Origin: Cyrtodaria siliqua
Lineage: Eukaryota; Mollusca; Bivalvia; Adapedonta; Hiatellidae
Reading direction: 5' to 3'
DNA: 64,000 nt
Assembly (NCBI GenBank): GCA_037043455.1
Contig: JAWPHD010002631.1
Coordinates: 1 to 64,000 of the forward strand
Shown here: in pieces, positions 47,870 through 60,458 of the stretch
Layout of the letters: the number at the start of each line of letters is the position of its first letter
Position numbering within the stretch: the first letter of the stretch is position 1
Position numbers and translations under genes: made by a program
The notes under the pieces: model-generated
Told to the model about the DNA's origin: nothing
The model's input: the letters and a program-made list of their open reading frames with translations, nothing else
Database searches by the model: none

Positions 47870-48465
47870 TCTTTGGTCAAACGGAAAAACGCAGAAACCC
47901 GTTTTTAACCGTTTGCTCAGTCACCGTTTACAGTTTAGGCGTTTCGTGTTCTGAATGGCCAAACTAAATATCAGCAACCTGATTGGCTAAACTTACAAAC
48001 GCAAAAACTCGGAATGAGACAAACCCGTTTACAGCAGGAAAAAAAACGTTGGAAACATTTTCCTTCAATGTTCATTGGTTAATCCGCAGACACCCAGTTA
48101 AACGCGTTTGTGTTGTGCCGCGTTTTGAGTTCGTTTAGCTATCGTGTCAAACTAGTTTGTGCTCGGTAATAAAACGGTTCTATAGCTGTATGAGTTGCAA
48201 CACCGCTCACGCCGACTAGTACCAGCTTAAGCGTTATTCTACATTAACGCCTCAAGATTGAGCCTGATGGTCCTAAAGTAAAAGTCAGTAATAACACTAC
48301 TGATAAGTAGTCAGGACGACTTTTATCATCCACCATAGAGCACTATAAATGTCAACTATTTCTGAAGAGGGAATCCACTGAAAAGCAACAAACGCAAAAC
48401 AGGTGAAATGTACGTTAAATGTGAATGTGTATTAGTATTACATGTAACAACAAATGTCTTTTTTT

Positions 48466-48766
48466 TATAAGTAAGTCCAAATAAATACTTATTGTTTGTT
48501 TATTTGTTGTTTGTTTGTTTGTTTGCGTGGTGTTTTACATCATGTTCAACACATGTAAGGTTATATATGACGGTCGATTCACTTTTGTGGTTGAGGCAGA
48601 CCACTCACTTTTCCTGGGTAGAACCAGTACTGTACACCACGCCATCCGTAAGAATCGACACTTCCTCACACACAAGCCGAGCTCCCTGTGGGATTCAAAC
48701 CCGCAGCGGTGAGAGGCGAGACGGTTTACAACGCAACGTCGTTAACCATTCGGCTACGGAGACGCT
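48466..48766 (-). mobile_element. tRNA-derived SINE, block B copy
   Basis: It has the same structure as the block A copy. On the minus strand the head begins gcgtctccgtagccgaatgg, the B-box-like part is gcgggtttgaatccc, and the (CAAA)n tail lies at 48492-48525. Short plus-strand open frames across it have no biological meaning. Confidence 0.75.
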
Positions 48767-49939
48767 TTAATACTCGAACAATTATAACATTATATTACTG
48801 CGTTATTTGCAATATACAACAGATATAATTCATAATATGACGTTTCTAACTTGTACATTAAAAGGCACATTTGCTTTTGATAATTGCCGGAAATATAAAT
48901 GATTGCAAATAGACAGAGAATGGTCTCATTGAGTTGATTAATTTATACATTGAGATGGGCGTAGACCAACGAGATGAAACCATATTCTATTTGTTTGGTA
49001 GCAATTCCATTTCAGCTCCCTGCCATACTCTAACAACCAATAACTGGTAGTTGTAGTACACCATTTATTCTGACAGGTGTTATTTTTAATTAAACGATTA
49101 ACACCTGTGCTATTAAAAAGGGAAATTTCAGTGACCGTGCTACAAGTCGGACAAATTGTCTTGTGCTACAGTATATAAAGAGTTGAAGACTCAGGGCAAT
49201 GGAAACGTTAAACTATTTTACTCTGATATTGGTTACTTTTTGGATTACATAATATTACATCAATCTTGCAAAGATGTGTTTATATACTGTCATAAAATCG
49301 TTTAGAAGTTTCTGTCCCAGAACATCAAACCTCCAACAAAGTATACAAAATTATCCATAAGATAAATATGTTATTTATTTAAATGACTTTGAATGGCAGA
49401 ATCAACAATAAACAGCATACGATATTGATGATAAGCATAATGGGAACACTACACAGAAAATAGTCACAGGGACCTTGCCTTTGAACTCTGTGACCTCATA
49501 TGCAGTCCCAAGTTTGCTTTCCGTATAGCTACATGTACCTACACAGAAGATGTTGTCGCAATATCTTCATATATAAGCAAACTCTAAATTGTCAACAAAA
49601 ACTCTAATTGAGTGTCCGGATGGAGCCGTGGTACCGCACACGCCTCTCGTTCAATTGCTTTGTTAAACGTTAACGTTGAATGGTAACCAAAATTGCTTAT
49701 AACAACATATGAATGTCCATCATATTAAGAATGATGAAAGAACGAAGACATTTAGGTGTTTTGAAAGCTCACCACGTCACCGGCTTGAGTGTTAAAAATT
49801 GGCCTTCTATATATACGCACGGATTGTTCATATTTGAAATAAGTATAACAGACAGGAAATTCAGCTTTCACAGAACACAGTAACCCACAAAACACGCAAA
49901 AAAGACACACTTGAATGGAAATGTTAATAAAGAATAAAG

Positions 49940-50440
49940 GCATATGACGTCACAAACACAAACAGGGTTGACAATAGGGCTACCGCCTTGGAACGGTGAG
50001 TGGTTAGAAAGGCCGCTGGGGTTTAAACCAGGTTTTAGGGTGCACAAAACCCTTACCCTGCTATTATCCCAATAAAACGGGACAGTTCAATGAAGAAATC
50101 CCAATCAGAAACTATTCTCTAACCAACAAGGCAGCATTAATAGGCAATATAAGTAAAACAAAAAATGCTCCTGTATTTATAAATATAACAAACAATAACC
50201 TAAAAAGCCACAAAGAGGTTACATGTACTCAATGATTTGGCAGTAGCAGAACAACAAGAGAATAAACAATTGAGGGCACACATCAAATTCGCCGTCCTTT
50301 TGGGCATAAGGTAGACGCCACCATAGGGTCCAAAGCCTGTCCGGTCATCGCATTAGGGTTTAGGGTACGTGTTATCGCCGTCACTCTGCCGCCGGTAGAA
50401 ACCATAGTGGCGAACTGTAAATGGGTCCACCACCAAGCAT
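49940..50440 (-). repeat. Long copy of the dispersed repeat, block B
   Basis: This is the ortholog of 30115-30620, with acagggttgacaatagggct and gccttggaacggtgagtgg. Relative to block A it carries extra sequence (tagggtttagggtacgtgtt, then atcgccgtcactctgccgcc) near 50353-50395, which is also present in block C. Confidence 0.65.
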
Positions 50441-50879
50441 GCAGTGCGTTGCAAAATGATAGGGTCATAACCTCTTTTGATAAACCTTTTAACAAGTTTG
50501 ACATAGTATGAACATACTTTATCTTAACAATTTACCAGACATAATCATGGTGATGACAGCGATTCGTGAAATGTTTTTGGTTCATATGTTATATAGATGG
50601 TAATCAGTATGTGCATAATGCTGATTAAACATGTTAGGGATGTTGGCTGGGCAAGTTTTAACATGTTAAAGTCTAATTTCAAAACATGTTTGTTTCATTT
50701 TTGCATTCTAGTAGATATAATGTATGATTTAAGAAAGTAATATGTTAAATTTTAAACAAAATATTGTTTTTCCTATTTGTCCGTCCTATGGGTAACTCTT
50801 GGTCAAATTTATCCTCTTGTTATAGAAAATAAGATGTTTATTTTTAAGTATAAGTAGATATAAAAATCGAACAGGAAAA

Positions 50880-51040
50880 GTAGCATTCAAGGACGACAGT
50901 CAACCACAATCACACACAGAAACAATGAACCACTTTAAAAATGAAGAAAAGGGCAGATAAGACATCACAAGCACAAAAGTGTTGACAATAGGGCTACCGC
51001 CGTGGAATGGTCAGTGGCAAAAAAGGCAGCTGGGGGTTTA
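50880..51040 (-). repeat. Short copy of the dispersed repeat, block B
   Basis: This is the ortholog of 31055-31215, with caaggacgacagtcaaccac and gccgtggaatggtcagtgg. Confidence 0.65.
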
Positions 51041-51845
51041 AACCAGAATGCATATGAATAATTACATACTGAGCTAATTTTATATTCGACCTCTATGTCA
51101 AAATTATATGTAAAGTAGTTTACAGTGAACTTGCCAAAATAACTCAAAAGTGCGTGTAATTTAAAGAATATTAAAATAGATTCATTGGGTGCCTGGTGAT
51201 CTTTACACATTTTTACTTGTTTCGAATGAAATGTTATAGCAACTTTCCATATACAAGTTTTAGAAATGGTTGAGCGGCATAACATTTTATATTTTATCTT
51301 TATCATTTTAGTCAAAGTATTTTCTTAAAAACGGTGGTGTACACTCCGTATATGTTTACTTTTTAAAGTAAAAATACGAATGATCTAGTGAAAAAAAGGT
51401 GTGGTGACCTACTCCTTTTGATAATTTTGATTTTAAATGATACCAAAGAATCTTCAAATATCAATTTAAAAAAAGCTCAACTCTTCGACATTTACCAGCC
51501 AATCATTTAATATTTAAGAAAACGAATTGACAGATGTATAGTCATCATATTTTAATTAGTAATGTTATGAGCATTGTGTTTTTACTCATTCACATTTGTA
51601 TATTGCAACATTTCGTGTGAACGAGATGTATACAGGTGAGATTATTTGATAGACTCTTTTGATGCGTATTGATACACAATAATATACTATAGATATAACA
51701 TGACGCAAAATGCCGTAATAACATACATTCTTACTTTGTTCGTAATGCAGACAGTATGTTTGAATTAGGTATACGTATATTTCTTGCATATCAGAAACGG
51801 GTATCCGCGTTTTACATGGGGATGAAAAGTCTTATCTTTATGGGT

Positions 51846-52420
51846 GTCACATAACAGCTGGACGTCCGTGATCGTGTAGTGTTTATGCCTTAATTAATTA
51901 AATAACGAAATAACGATATTGCTGCATTTTAGCTTTATTACCTAACGTTATCAACCTCAGACTAGAGCAGACCCAAAACTCTCTAAACTATGCAGAAAAT
52001 AATTTATATGCAAAATACGAACGTGCAGAATTCAAGGACTTGCAAATGCAGGGTCAAACTATTGAACCCCTATAGCATCTTATGATTATCATATGACGAG
52101 TTGACATTACCATTTTATGCTGCAACTGTTTTAGACTGCATATTCAGCTATAGAAATGTCAGCTGATACGTAATATTATCCCACTTTCTACTAGATGCCA
52201 TTTCCATGTATACTGCACATAACTCTTAAAGGTACAGCGACATTATAATATTTTTATATTATCAAAGCATTCATTAAACTCATTTACTAAATGAATTCGT
52301 TAATTAAATTATTACTGTATTGATTTAATTAAACAATCGATGACAAATCATCAATTCATTAATCAGATTCAATTAATTAAGATAATTAATTAACCCAGAT
52401 ACCATTACGTTACATGGGTA
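51846..52420. other. Insertion private to block B
   Basis: Block A runs directly from tcttatctttatgggtaaag into sequence that in block B resumes at gggtaaagataaagataacg (about 52415). The ~575 bp between are AT-rich with repeated ttaattaa. No terminal repeats or gene were recognised. It could be an insertion in B or a deletion in A. Confidence 0.45.
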
Positions 52421-53147
52421 AAGATAAAGATAACGTAATCAGATGATCGAAAGACGTCATTGTACGATAAAAAGACATGTAACATATTACTTATTGGCGA
52501 CGTCAACGCACAAAATGTCAATCATATGCAAGAAAAATGCATGAGAAATGCAGTTGGTCTTGTATACCTCGGCAGAGCCACAGTTCCGATAAAAACACTT
52601 ATACCTCGGGTTGGAATTCCCTATCTTCACCGGATACCCATGAAATATTCTTATAATATTTACATTAACGTGATTCTCTCTGTAATCAGATGATCGAAAT
52701 ACTGGATTTGGCTATTATTAAGAAACAGCCATTTTGTCCATCTAGGTGTCAGATCGGTGAAAATCAGCCCATTAACACAATGCAAATTAGACAATTGTTG
52801 TATATCATTCACAAGTTCTACAACATTCGTTCCATTATCTGGAATAAAACACCCATTCAGTTTTTCAACATTTCGCGTTATTCCTTCACACTGTGCGTAT
52901 TTTGAAATAAAAATATGCCAAAACTACGTCTCTACCTACCCTTTGCGCTCAAACTCTCCAAAGAAATAGTGCATGACAACACACATACTACTTTATAACA
53001 ACAGGGAAGAGTTAACAATGAAATAACAATTACTCTTGGGTAAAACACATACACACTCGAAGCTTTGTATTTGTTCATGGAACTATTTTAGCATCTATGA
53101 CACGGTAGTAATTCCTGACTGGTCTGACACCGTAACCTTTATTTCAG

Positions 53148-53168
53148 AAATGGAAATGAGTGAGATAG
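53148..53168 (+). CDS. Candidate micro-exon E21a, block B
   Basis: The acceptor, exon and donor are identical to 33318-33338. The exon is open in phase 1 and encodes MEMSEI after the split codon. Confidence 0.5.
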
Positions 53169-53634
53169 GTGAATGTCTTAGTACATATATCTAGCATGTA
53201 ATAATCAATATCGATATACTGCACTGGAAAACTGACATACCTTTATCATTTTGTCTTTTAAAAGTCACGATAGCAGTAGAATTATGTTTTCACAAAAGAA
53301 CAAGGTCCCATTTTTGTATCTTGGGTTTCGTTTATTACATCTTTATTACATTGCATAATCTTTTTTAAAAATCATCTTGAAATTCAATTCGGCATTGAAA
53401 GAGATCTGCGCCGGTATCAAGCAGTAAATCGTTGCCATTGGAATCACAGTTGTATGATTACGTTTTGGTTAGATAACCGTTTTATCAATATAATTTTATA
53501 TTATTGTTTGTCCAATAGCTGAGCAAAAGAAAATGATACTTATTTAAAATGTGAAAACAATAGTCCTGTATCCAGACTTCTTTTTATCTGAGGCGTATGT
53601 GTAACTATACTCAATAACGTTACCTTTATTTCAG

Positions 53635-53655
53635 AAATGAAAATGAAAGAAAAAG
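53635..53655 (+). pseudogene. Micro-exon E21b, block B, donor lost
   Basis: The acceptor ctttatttcag is intact and the 21 nt stay open (MKMKEK after the split codon). The donor reads atgagt where the block A copy has gtgagt, so the exon cannot be spliced at this site by the major pathway. Confidence 0.55.
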
Positions 53656-54181
53656 ATGAGTTTCTTTATTACGTGGTCCCACCTTAATTCCATTAAGCGA
53701 TGGAAAAGCTTATATTAGCAGGATTTTATAACGGATATTCGACAATGAAACACGTTGAAAATCATTTTTTACTGAAAAAATACGATAACCTGTGTAAAAT
53801 TACATTTTAAATGTTTTTAATTTTAATATATGCAATTTTTTTAACCCGAAATTAAGGTTATATTTCATACCCCAGCCAATCCCGTTTTCGCTTCTTGCAG
53901 ACGTGGTTCGATGGGGGTATGCAAGTTAATACTCGGACCACGTAATGGTACATATATCTACATTTAATTATCACTATTAAGATACTGCACTATAAAACTG
54001 ACTTACTTTTATTATTTTGTCTTTTAAAAATCACGATAGCACTAGAATTATATTTTCAGAATAAAAGGTCTCATTTTCGTATCTTGAGATTGGTTTATTA
54101 CATCTATATTATAGTCCATGATTTTTTTTAAAAGGTCTTTAAACTATTGTGGTAGTAATACGTTTTGCTTTGGTATTTCAG

Positions 54182-54229
54182 AACTCTTGATAGATTATGG
54201 TAGTCTGAGACCCTCAAGAAGTAGGCCAG
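54182..54229 (+). CDS. Candidate micro-exon E48, block C
   Basis: The acceptor gtatttcag ends at 54181 and the donor gtgagt starts at 54230. The 48 nt are open in phase 1 and encode (E)LLIDYGSLRPSRRP. It differs from the block B exon by lacking the 24-bp duplication and by a few substitutions. Confidence 0.65.
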
Positions 54230-54565
54230 GTGAGTTTATTTGCACCCTTTTATCATACAGATGTTCCCGATGTTGATCTATAATATGATGTTATTAATTA
54301 AGTGTTTTCATATTGGCCCAGTTATTGGTCCAAGGATTGCCATATTGGCCCAAGGCCGAAGGCCGCGGCCAAATATGACAGTCCATATGTTTTATAAAAA
54401 GCATATAGAACAGTAACAGTTTAATAACACATTAACATAAATAACTTTCAGCAAAACATGTTGTCACTAGTGTCATGAAAAGTTATTTTAATCTTTTTCC
54501 TGTGAACTTTGTGACTGACTTATGTGCTTTCTTTTTCCAGAAATAATGTTTGTATTAAACGTTCC

Positions 54566-57416
54566 TCAAGATATGTTTGCTCCACAAAGTAAAGCATAAG
54601 GATTAGAGCTCTGTCTATTTGAGTAAAGCGTTTCATTGCTTACTGAAGCAAAATTAACCCGGTTGTGTGAATCTTGTTCACTTATTTCCTGAACCACCAC
54701 TTCACTTAAATGATCAGTGTTAGATGGAAGCATAACACCAGAAATAAGGTCTGATGCAATAGCTTGCTGTCCAACAGATGGAGCAGAGTATTCATTTATT
54801 GACTGAATGTTTTTCCAACCACCTAAATGGGCTATTTCAGTCGGTTGCAGCCCTGCCTGAACAAGAGTGGTTGCAAATGTTTTTCTTGTTGAATGATTTA
54901 CTTTCCTTCCATCTAACTGTCCTTTTTCTGCCAGAGTGTTCATCATCTACCCCAATTTATCTTTTCCCATGGGTTGATGGGAATACCAGACTGGGCCTTT
55001 GGGTGCAGCTAATGGTTTCAAATAAAACCGACTTTCAGGCTGTAATAGATCTGTTGGTCTGTGTGAGCTGTACTCATTGTACATTAACACTGGACATTTC
55101 TCATCTCCCGGCTTTGCAAACATTTTTGGAGTAACCTGCCTGTAGTCTCCCGCCTTACTACCATTTCTTGTCTTAGTGCTGCGCTCTGTATAATATAAAT
55201 AAAATGTAATGTAAGAATACTTCAAGAGTTACACAACTTAACAAAATCAATTATGCGTCATGCAATATATAATATACTGAAGATCTTAAAATTCACGTCA
55301 CAACCCGTTCGTATCTCCCGTAAACACAGGAAGTAATATCATTAAAACGAGTAGAATAAGAATCTGAACCTCGACCCTTCAGTCACGACTTACCGGTTAT
55401 ATTACTTATTTACTCTTAAAAAAAGACTAGTTAAATCACCGTATGACTCAAGTGTTCATTTATTTATATATATACAAATTAAAAAAAATGTTTATTATTA
55501 TTTATCATATGTCCAACTGTTGATGCCATATAACCTTTTTGTATTGGTGCACCTTAAAAAACCCTTCCATTTAATTGTCCAACTTTTGGTTATTGTAACA
55601 AACACTGCTTACGTATTTTTAATTATTTCACTGCGTTTCATTTTGTTTCAAACTAATTTCTGAGTAAAGGCTGACATTGTTTGTTGTAATCTGGTTTTGG
55701 ACTTTGTCAGTTTCCATATACCGGTAAACAATGGGTCAAATCCGGATAGATTTACGGACCTGTGCATGTGTTTGAATGATGGTTGGGAAATGAGATAAAA
55801 AGGATCTGACAGGCTTGAATAAAATCAACTAAATTACGATTGAATTCAAGGTATTTTCTGCCTTCTGATGTGTGCTTTAGTTCCATGTCAGCCCACATGA
55901 GATTAACATGGTCCTGTCTTCCTCGAAGACCAAAGTATATCCCATTGTTCAGCCAGACCGTGTTGATTAAAGTTGCTGGTTTTTCTGAAATATAATTAGG
56001 TATGACTAATTTAAAGCTGAAGACTATTTTTAAAAATATTATTTAAATCAGTTTTTGAATGATTTTAAACAAGATTTTTCGCTTTGTGGAACATTATCAG
56101 TGAATGACGATGACATCATCAACACATCATTGACGTCATTACTCAGTGACACATATATAGCGTTTCGTATGATTAGATGATGTCGTATGTTGGTATGACG
56201 ATATTGTAAGTATACACGGTCTTCTTCGTAGGACACGAACAATGGAACTACCGCATCAATTTCCGTAATTTGTTAAATTAAACAGTTACGGGAATCAACC
56301 AGGCAATTACGATGGACACTTAGCTGAACACTTAGTTGAACGGAAAATACCGAATGATGATTAGGCCTTCATTCGCATATTTATTACACATCTGTATTAT
56401 GATAAAATATATCACAGCTTTATTACACTCTCAGCCTGTAAGTAATATGATACGAGATCATCCAGTTTTACTTTTTTTATGATATAACATCAAATGAACA
56501 CTATGTACTCATAATATAGTAGCACAGTTATACCGAAAGAGCTTGAATTACCCTCCCTTTAGCAGCAAAGACTGAAATCAAGATTAATATACGTGATATT
56601 GGCAATCAATGCTGAACAGTTATACAATGCGAATTAAAACAAGTAAGTTCACTGAATATTCCTGATTCGCTATTGAAAAAAAGAAAAAAAAAGGTAAAGG
56701 TCATTTATTTAACATGGGTAGTCGACGAAAGTCGCCACCTGGTATGGATGGAACAACTTTAATATTTCCAGTCGAGCCTGCGGCAGGTGTCTTTTTACTT
56801 CCCCGATATCCAGTCTAGGCTAGTAGTAGTACTGCCGGAAACGTAGGACTTAATCACCCAGCACTGAACACCAGTCGGGAAATCAGCTGCGGATGGGAAT
56901 CGAACCCGGACTGCCGGCATGACCTTATTATATTAAGATCGAAATAATGTTCTTACCTAAGTAAAATCGTGCCAGCAATCCATCTAAATCTGAAGTTGGG
57001 ATGACTTCCAATGCTCTGGTTTCACGGACAGATGATGCCCAGTCAGAAAAGATCTTGATGTCACTCTTCGTCTTGTAGAAAGTGTTTTTATTTAGATTTT
57101 CTTTAATGAAGTGGTCCGTATCTTGTTCGCTTACATGTTGGAACCTGTGAGTCTGATCCTGTTGATGATCCACTCGTTTAGGACTCGGCTGTTATGGTGT
57201 AGCGAGACTGACATGACGGTGAGTCGGGTGACTGTCTGCAGAAACTAGATTTTCCTTGTCTTTCAGTCCGTAGTGCTCATTTGAAATTGAAAGTAATTCA
57301 TGAGCCCCTGATTCAAATAAATCACTTAGCATGCGTTCCTCGTCCCTCTCTGCCAACTGGTCGTATCGCAGCATATCATTTGCCAAAATCCCCAGAATTG
57401 CATCACCTTCATTCAT
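54566..57416 (-). pseudogene. Tyrosine recombinase, copy C, two nonsense codons
   Basis: The exons are 57416-56957, 55984-55838 and 55185-54566, with the same phase-1 splice sites as copy B and a sum of 409 codons including the stop. Exon 1 has a TAA at about 57192 where copy B has Arg (SLATP-R). Exon 3 has a TAG at about 54947 where copy B has Lys282. It keeps GLRGR, HSTR and the tyrosine in SINEYS, with AHLGGWK at the altered histidine box. It retains the longer C-terminal tail (ending YALLCGANIS) that copy B lost, so the two copies are broken in different ways. Confidence 0.8.
56670..56935 (-). mobile_element. SINE in recombinase intron 1, copy C
   Basis: It is the same insertion as in copy B, with the B-box-like gggttcgattcccatc at 56892-56907 and a T-rich tail near 56675. 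Confidence 0.6.
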
Positions 57417-60159
57417 TGTTGTCGTCTGTTATCGCTGTTACTTCCCCTGTTACCGCTCGACGGCGCGTGAATCACACACGAACGTGATAATAGCTATATT
57501 TTAGCAAAGTCGATGTAACCGAATTTACAAATAATCAAACCTTAATTATTTTGATTGTCTACATTGTGACGTTGTGTTTTTTCAAAATGGTTTCCTTAAA
57601 GAGAACGAAATAAAGGGAAATAGCCTTGGTCATACAGGCCTTGTTGACTTATCCAATCAGATTGCTTGAATTTCATATTGGCCGAGTTTTCTCATATTGG
57701 CCGAGTTTCTCTTCATATTGGCCTTGTTTTTACCATATGATGCGTGCAGTTTCTTGCAAACCACGGCAGATATTAAGTAGTTAATTAATAATGCAGTATA
57801 TATAGAAGTTCTATATTGGTTGTATTACAATATAGTATGTGTTTAATTTTTGATATAAACATAATACTCCGTTTCAGTAATGTAAAACAGAATCTTACTG
57901 CGCTTTTTGCAATATGTCCGTAATTACAGTATGCTTGATTAAAGTAGATATATAAACTCCATATGATGATGATAGATGTCTTTCTGTAACACGTTTTGGA
58001 CCTACAACTATGAAGGGCAAGTTTTATTTTGGTTTTATTTTGGATAACTCCCGGAAAGATAAGTGTTCGTGCCGTGTTCCGATATATGCCGATGGACCAT
58101 ACTTCAGACGAATTTGCTTGTGTTACAGTAAAATAGTGTTGAATACTAAAATATCCAATAACATAGTTGGCTGTCCCGTTTTTAACATTGTTTAACGTTA
58201 CGTTCGAACTTTAACCAATATTAACAACATAGCTGAATGTCCATCATATGAAGGGTGTATTCACAAAGGCATTTATGCATTTTGAAAGAGCAACATAACC
58301 TAGGCTTTAGTTTTGGGAAATTGTCCTTCCGTAGAAAAACACGGTTCGTTCTTTCATGAATATGCCTAACCTTGCTAACATATTTACATGACTAGTGAAT
58401 GTGTTGACAAGAAAATATCAACAATATACGAAATGTGTTTTAAATTCACATGGTTATACCATGTAAATGATAAGCAATATGTAATTTATGATTAAAGGGA
58501 ATGTAGGCATACATACAAACAGATTTAATTATTGAGAGCTCTGAAAGAATAGGACAACGGTGAAGGTCGTATTAAAATCGGATGAAAAACCAAAAAGATG
58601 TATATTTAGGATATGACGTCATAGTGTTAAATTACCATTCATGGCATATAGCTAAATATCATTGAATGCAAATAAAATCACTGCAAATATTGCAAATTGA
58701 TATACTGCTTAGAACTTTAGTATACTTACTTATACTGTTTCTTTGGTATCCAGTCCTATAAATGAATATAGTATCATATATTTATCAAGATTCCATAGAT
58801 GGTAATCAAGAACTATGATGCCATAGTTCTTCAAATGGCGTATTCTATATACGCTTCCAAAGAAATTTATTTCTTCCTTGTTTATCATTCGATTTTAATC
58901 GTGTTTTTTTCAAGTTTTTCAGAATTCTCAATACAAATTAATATTTTTAACGGAAAACATTTAGAAGAAACGAGAAACGAGACAAATAGTAGACTCGATC
59001 TCACAGAGTATGTTGATGAGCGGTATTTTAAGTTGCATCACCTCGCGCTTCCACTTTCACCCTTATACATGTTATATACAAGTAGTATTCTGATTTAACG
59101 CCACAAGATTGGCATGATTTCCCAAACGGATCAAAAAGTAATAAACTACTGATGTTTAGTCGGGGCAACCCTTTTTCATTCGTCACACAGCACTAAACCT
59201 AGTGTGAATGTCAATATATACTGAACGCGGATGATGTGAGAGGAACAAGCACACACACAAGAATAAAGTAGCATTCGCGGTTTTATTGGGTCTGTGCATA
59301 ATAGGTTGTATACGTTTTAACACCTTTTACGCTACATACATGTAGCACCGGCTTGAACGGTATTCTGCTTTAACGCCAGAAATATTGGTCTTGGCGACCC
59401 CAAAGGACCAGTAAAAATGAGATAAAGGGTCCTTTAGAACCACAACGTCCGAGCGCAAAGGCATCGTAGGTCCGCACTGTACTGCAAACAAGGACTTGAA
59501 AATACAATGAAAGAGACGAAAAACAACAGAAAGGGTGGTGAAGACAGGGTTACCGACTTGGAACGGTCAGTAGGCAATAAGGCCCACTGGTAAGCTTGAA
59601 TCGATTTTATATGCGCACAATCCAAGCTATTATCCTGTCTTTAGCGCCCAAATAGACAAGACAGTGTAAACAAAACTACATCCCATCAAAAGGAGTAAGT
59701 AAGTCTTAGCAATTCTAATTTGAAATCGGGGCGATCTTTTACAGCCGCCACACAACAATAAAGGAACGCTAATATGAATGCTACTGCATACTAAAAAGGG
59801 GCTCCCTTAGAAATGAACAAACGCAAACAAGAGAGAAAATAGCAGACTCGATTTTATTAAATCGGTTCACGACAGGTAATATGAGTTGCAACACCGCTCA
59901 CGGCCGACTAGTACCAGCTTACGTGTAATTCTACTTTAACGCCTCAAGATTGAGCCTGATGATCCTAAAGTAAAAGTCACTAATAACACTACTGATAAGT
60001 ATCCAGGACGACTTTTATCATCCACCATAGAGCACTATAAATATCAACTATTTCTGAAGAGGGAATCCACTGAAAAGCAACAAACGCAAAACAGGTGAAA
60101 TGTACGTTAAATGTGAATGTGTATTAGTATTACATGTAACAACAAATGTCTTTTTTTTA

Positions 60160-60458
60160 TAAGTAAGTCCAAATAAATTCTTATTGTTTGTTTATTTGTT
60201 GTTTGTTTGTTTGTTTGCTCGGTGTTTAACATCATGTTCAACACATGTAAGGTTATATATGACGGTCGATTCACTTTTGTGGTTGAGGCAGACCACTCAC
60301 TTTTCCTGGGTAGAACCAGTACTGTACACCACGCCATCCGTAAGAATCGACACTTCCTCACACACAAGCCGAGCTCCCTGTGGGATACAAACCCGCAGCG
60401 GTGAGAGGCGAGACGGTTAACAACGCAACGTCGTTAACCATTCGGCCACGGAGACGCT
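60160..60458 (-). mobile_element. tRNA-derived SINE, block C copy
   Basis: It is the ortholog of 48466-48766. The minus-strand head is gcgtctccgtggccgaatgg, the B-box-like part is gcgggtttgtatccc with one change, and the (CAAA)n tail lies at about 60187-60218. Confidence 0.75.

Larger units (their letters stand above)
39960..48188. mobile_element. 8,229-bp TA-flanked TIR transposon without recognisable gene
   Basis: Blocks A and C are continuous here (ggtaatatgagttg). Block B is split after ggtaata and resumes with tatgagttg, giving a TA target-site duplication (39958-39959 and 48189-48190). The ends are 27-bp inverted repeats with two mismatches, starting CAGCTATCGAATCGTTTTAT on the left and CAGCTATAGAACCGTTTTAT on the right. 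Both subterminal zones (39990-40200 and 47870-48160) are rich in cgttt/aaacg motifs, including repeated gtttccaaacg and gcgcatgc.cagagttt. The interior is AT-rich with no long open frame or transposase motif, so it is non-autonomous. TA plus a CAG start is compatible with Tc1/mariner-type elements, but the size and subterminal structure are unusual. Confidence 0.85.
34351..54181. repeat. Segmental duplication block B
   Basis: This is the longest block because it holds both the recombinase element (34406-37865) and the 8.2-kb TIR element (39960-48188). Outside these, the order of landmarks matches block C closely: 37871-39957 corresponds to 57793-59879, and 48191-51225 corresponds to 59882-62924. 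It also corresponds, with more changes, to block A. The B/C resemblance is visibly higher than A/B, so the B-C duplication is the younger one. Confidence 0.85.
54285..57787 (-). mobile_element. Crypton-like tyrosine-recombinase element, copy C
   Basis: It is nearly identical to copy B at 34406-37865, with ATAAT at both junctions (54280-54284 and 57788-57792). It is about 43 bp longer, mainly because copy B has a 44-bp deletion. The terminal GGCCAATATGA repeats and the intron-1 SINE are shared, so the pair reflects block duplication and not two insertions. Confidence 0.75.

Noticed and set aside
48492..48770. Plus-strand open frames of 65-92 codons, repeated at 60184-60420
   Set aside because: They cross the tRNA-derived SINE in antisense orientation.
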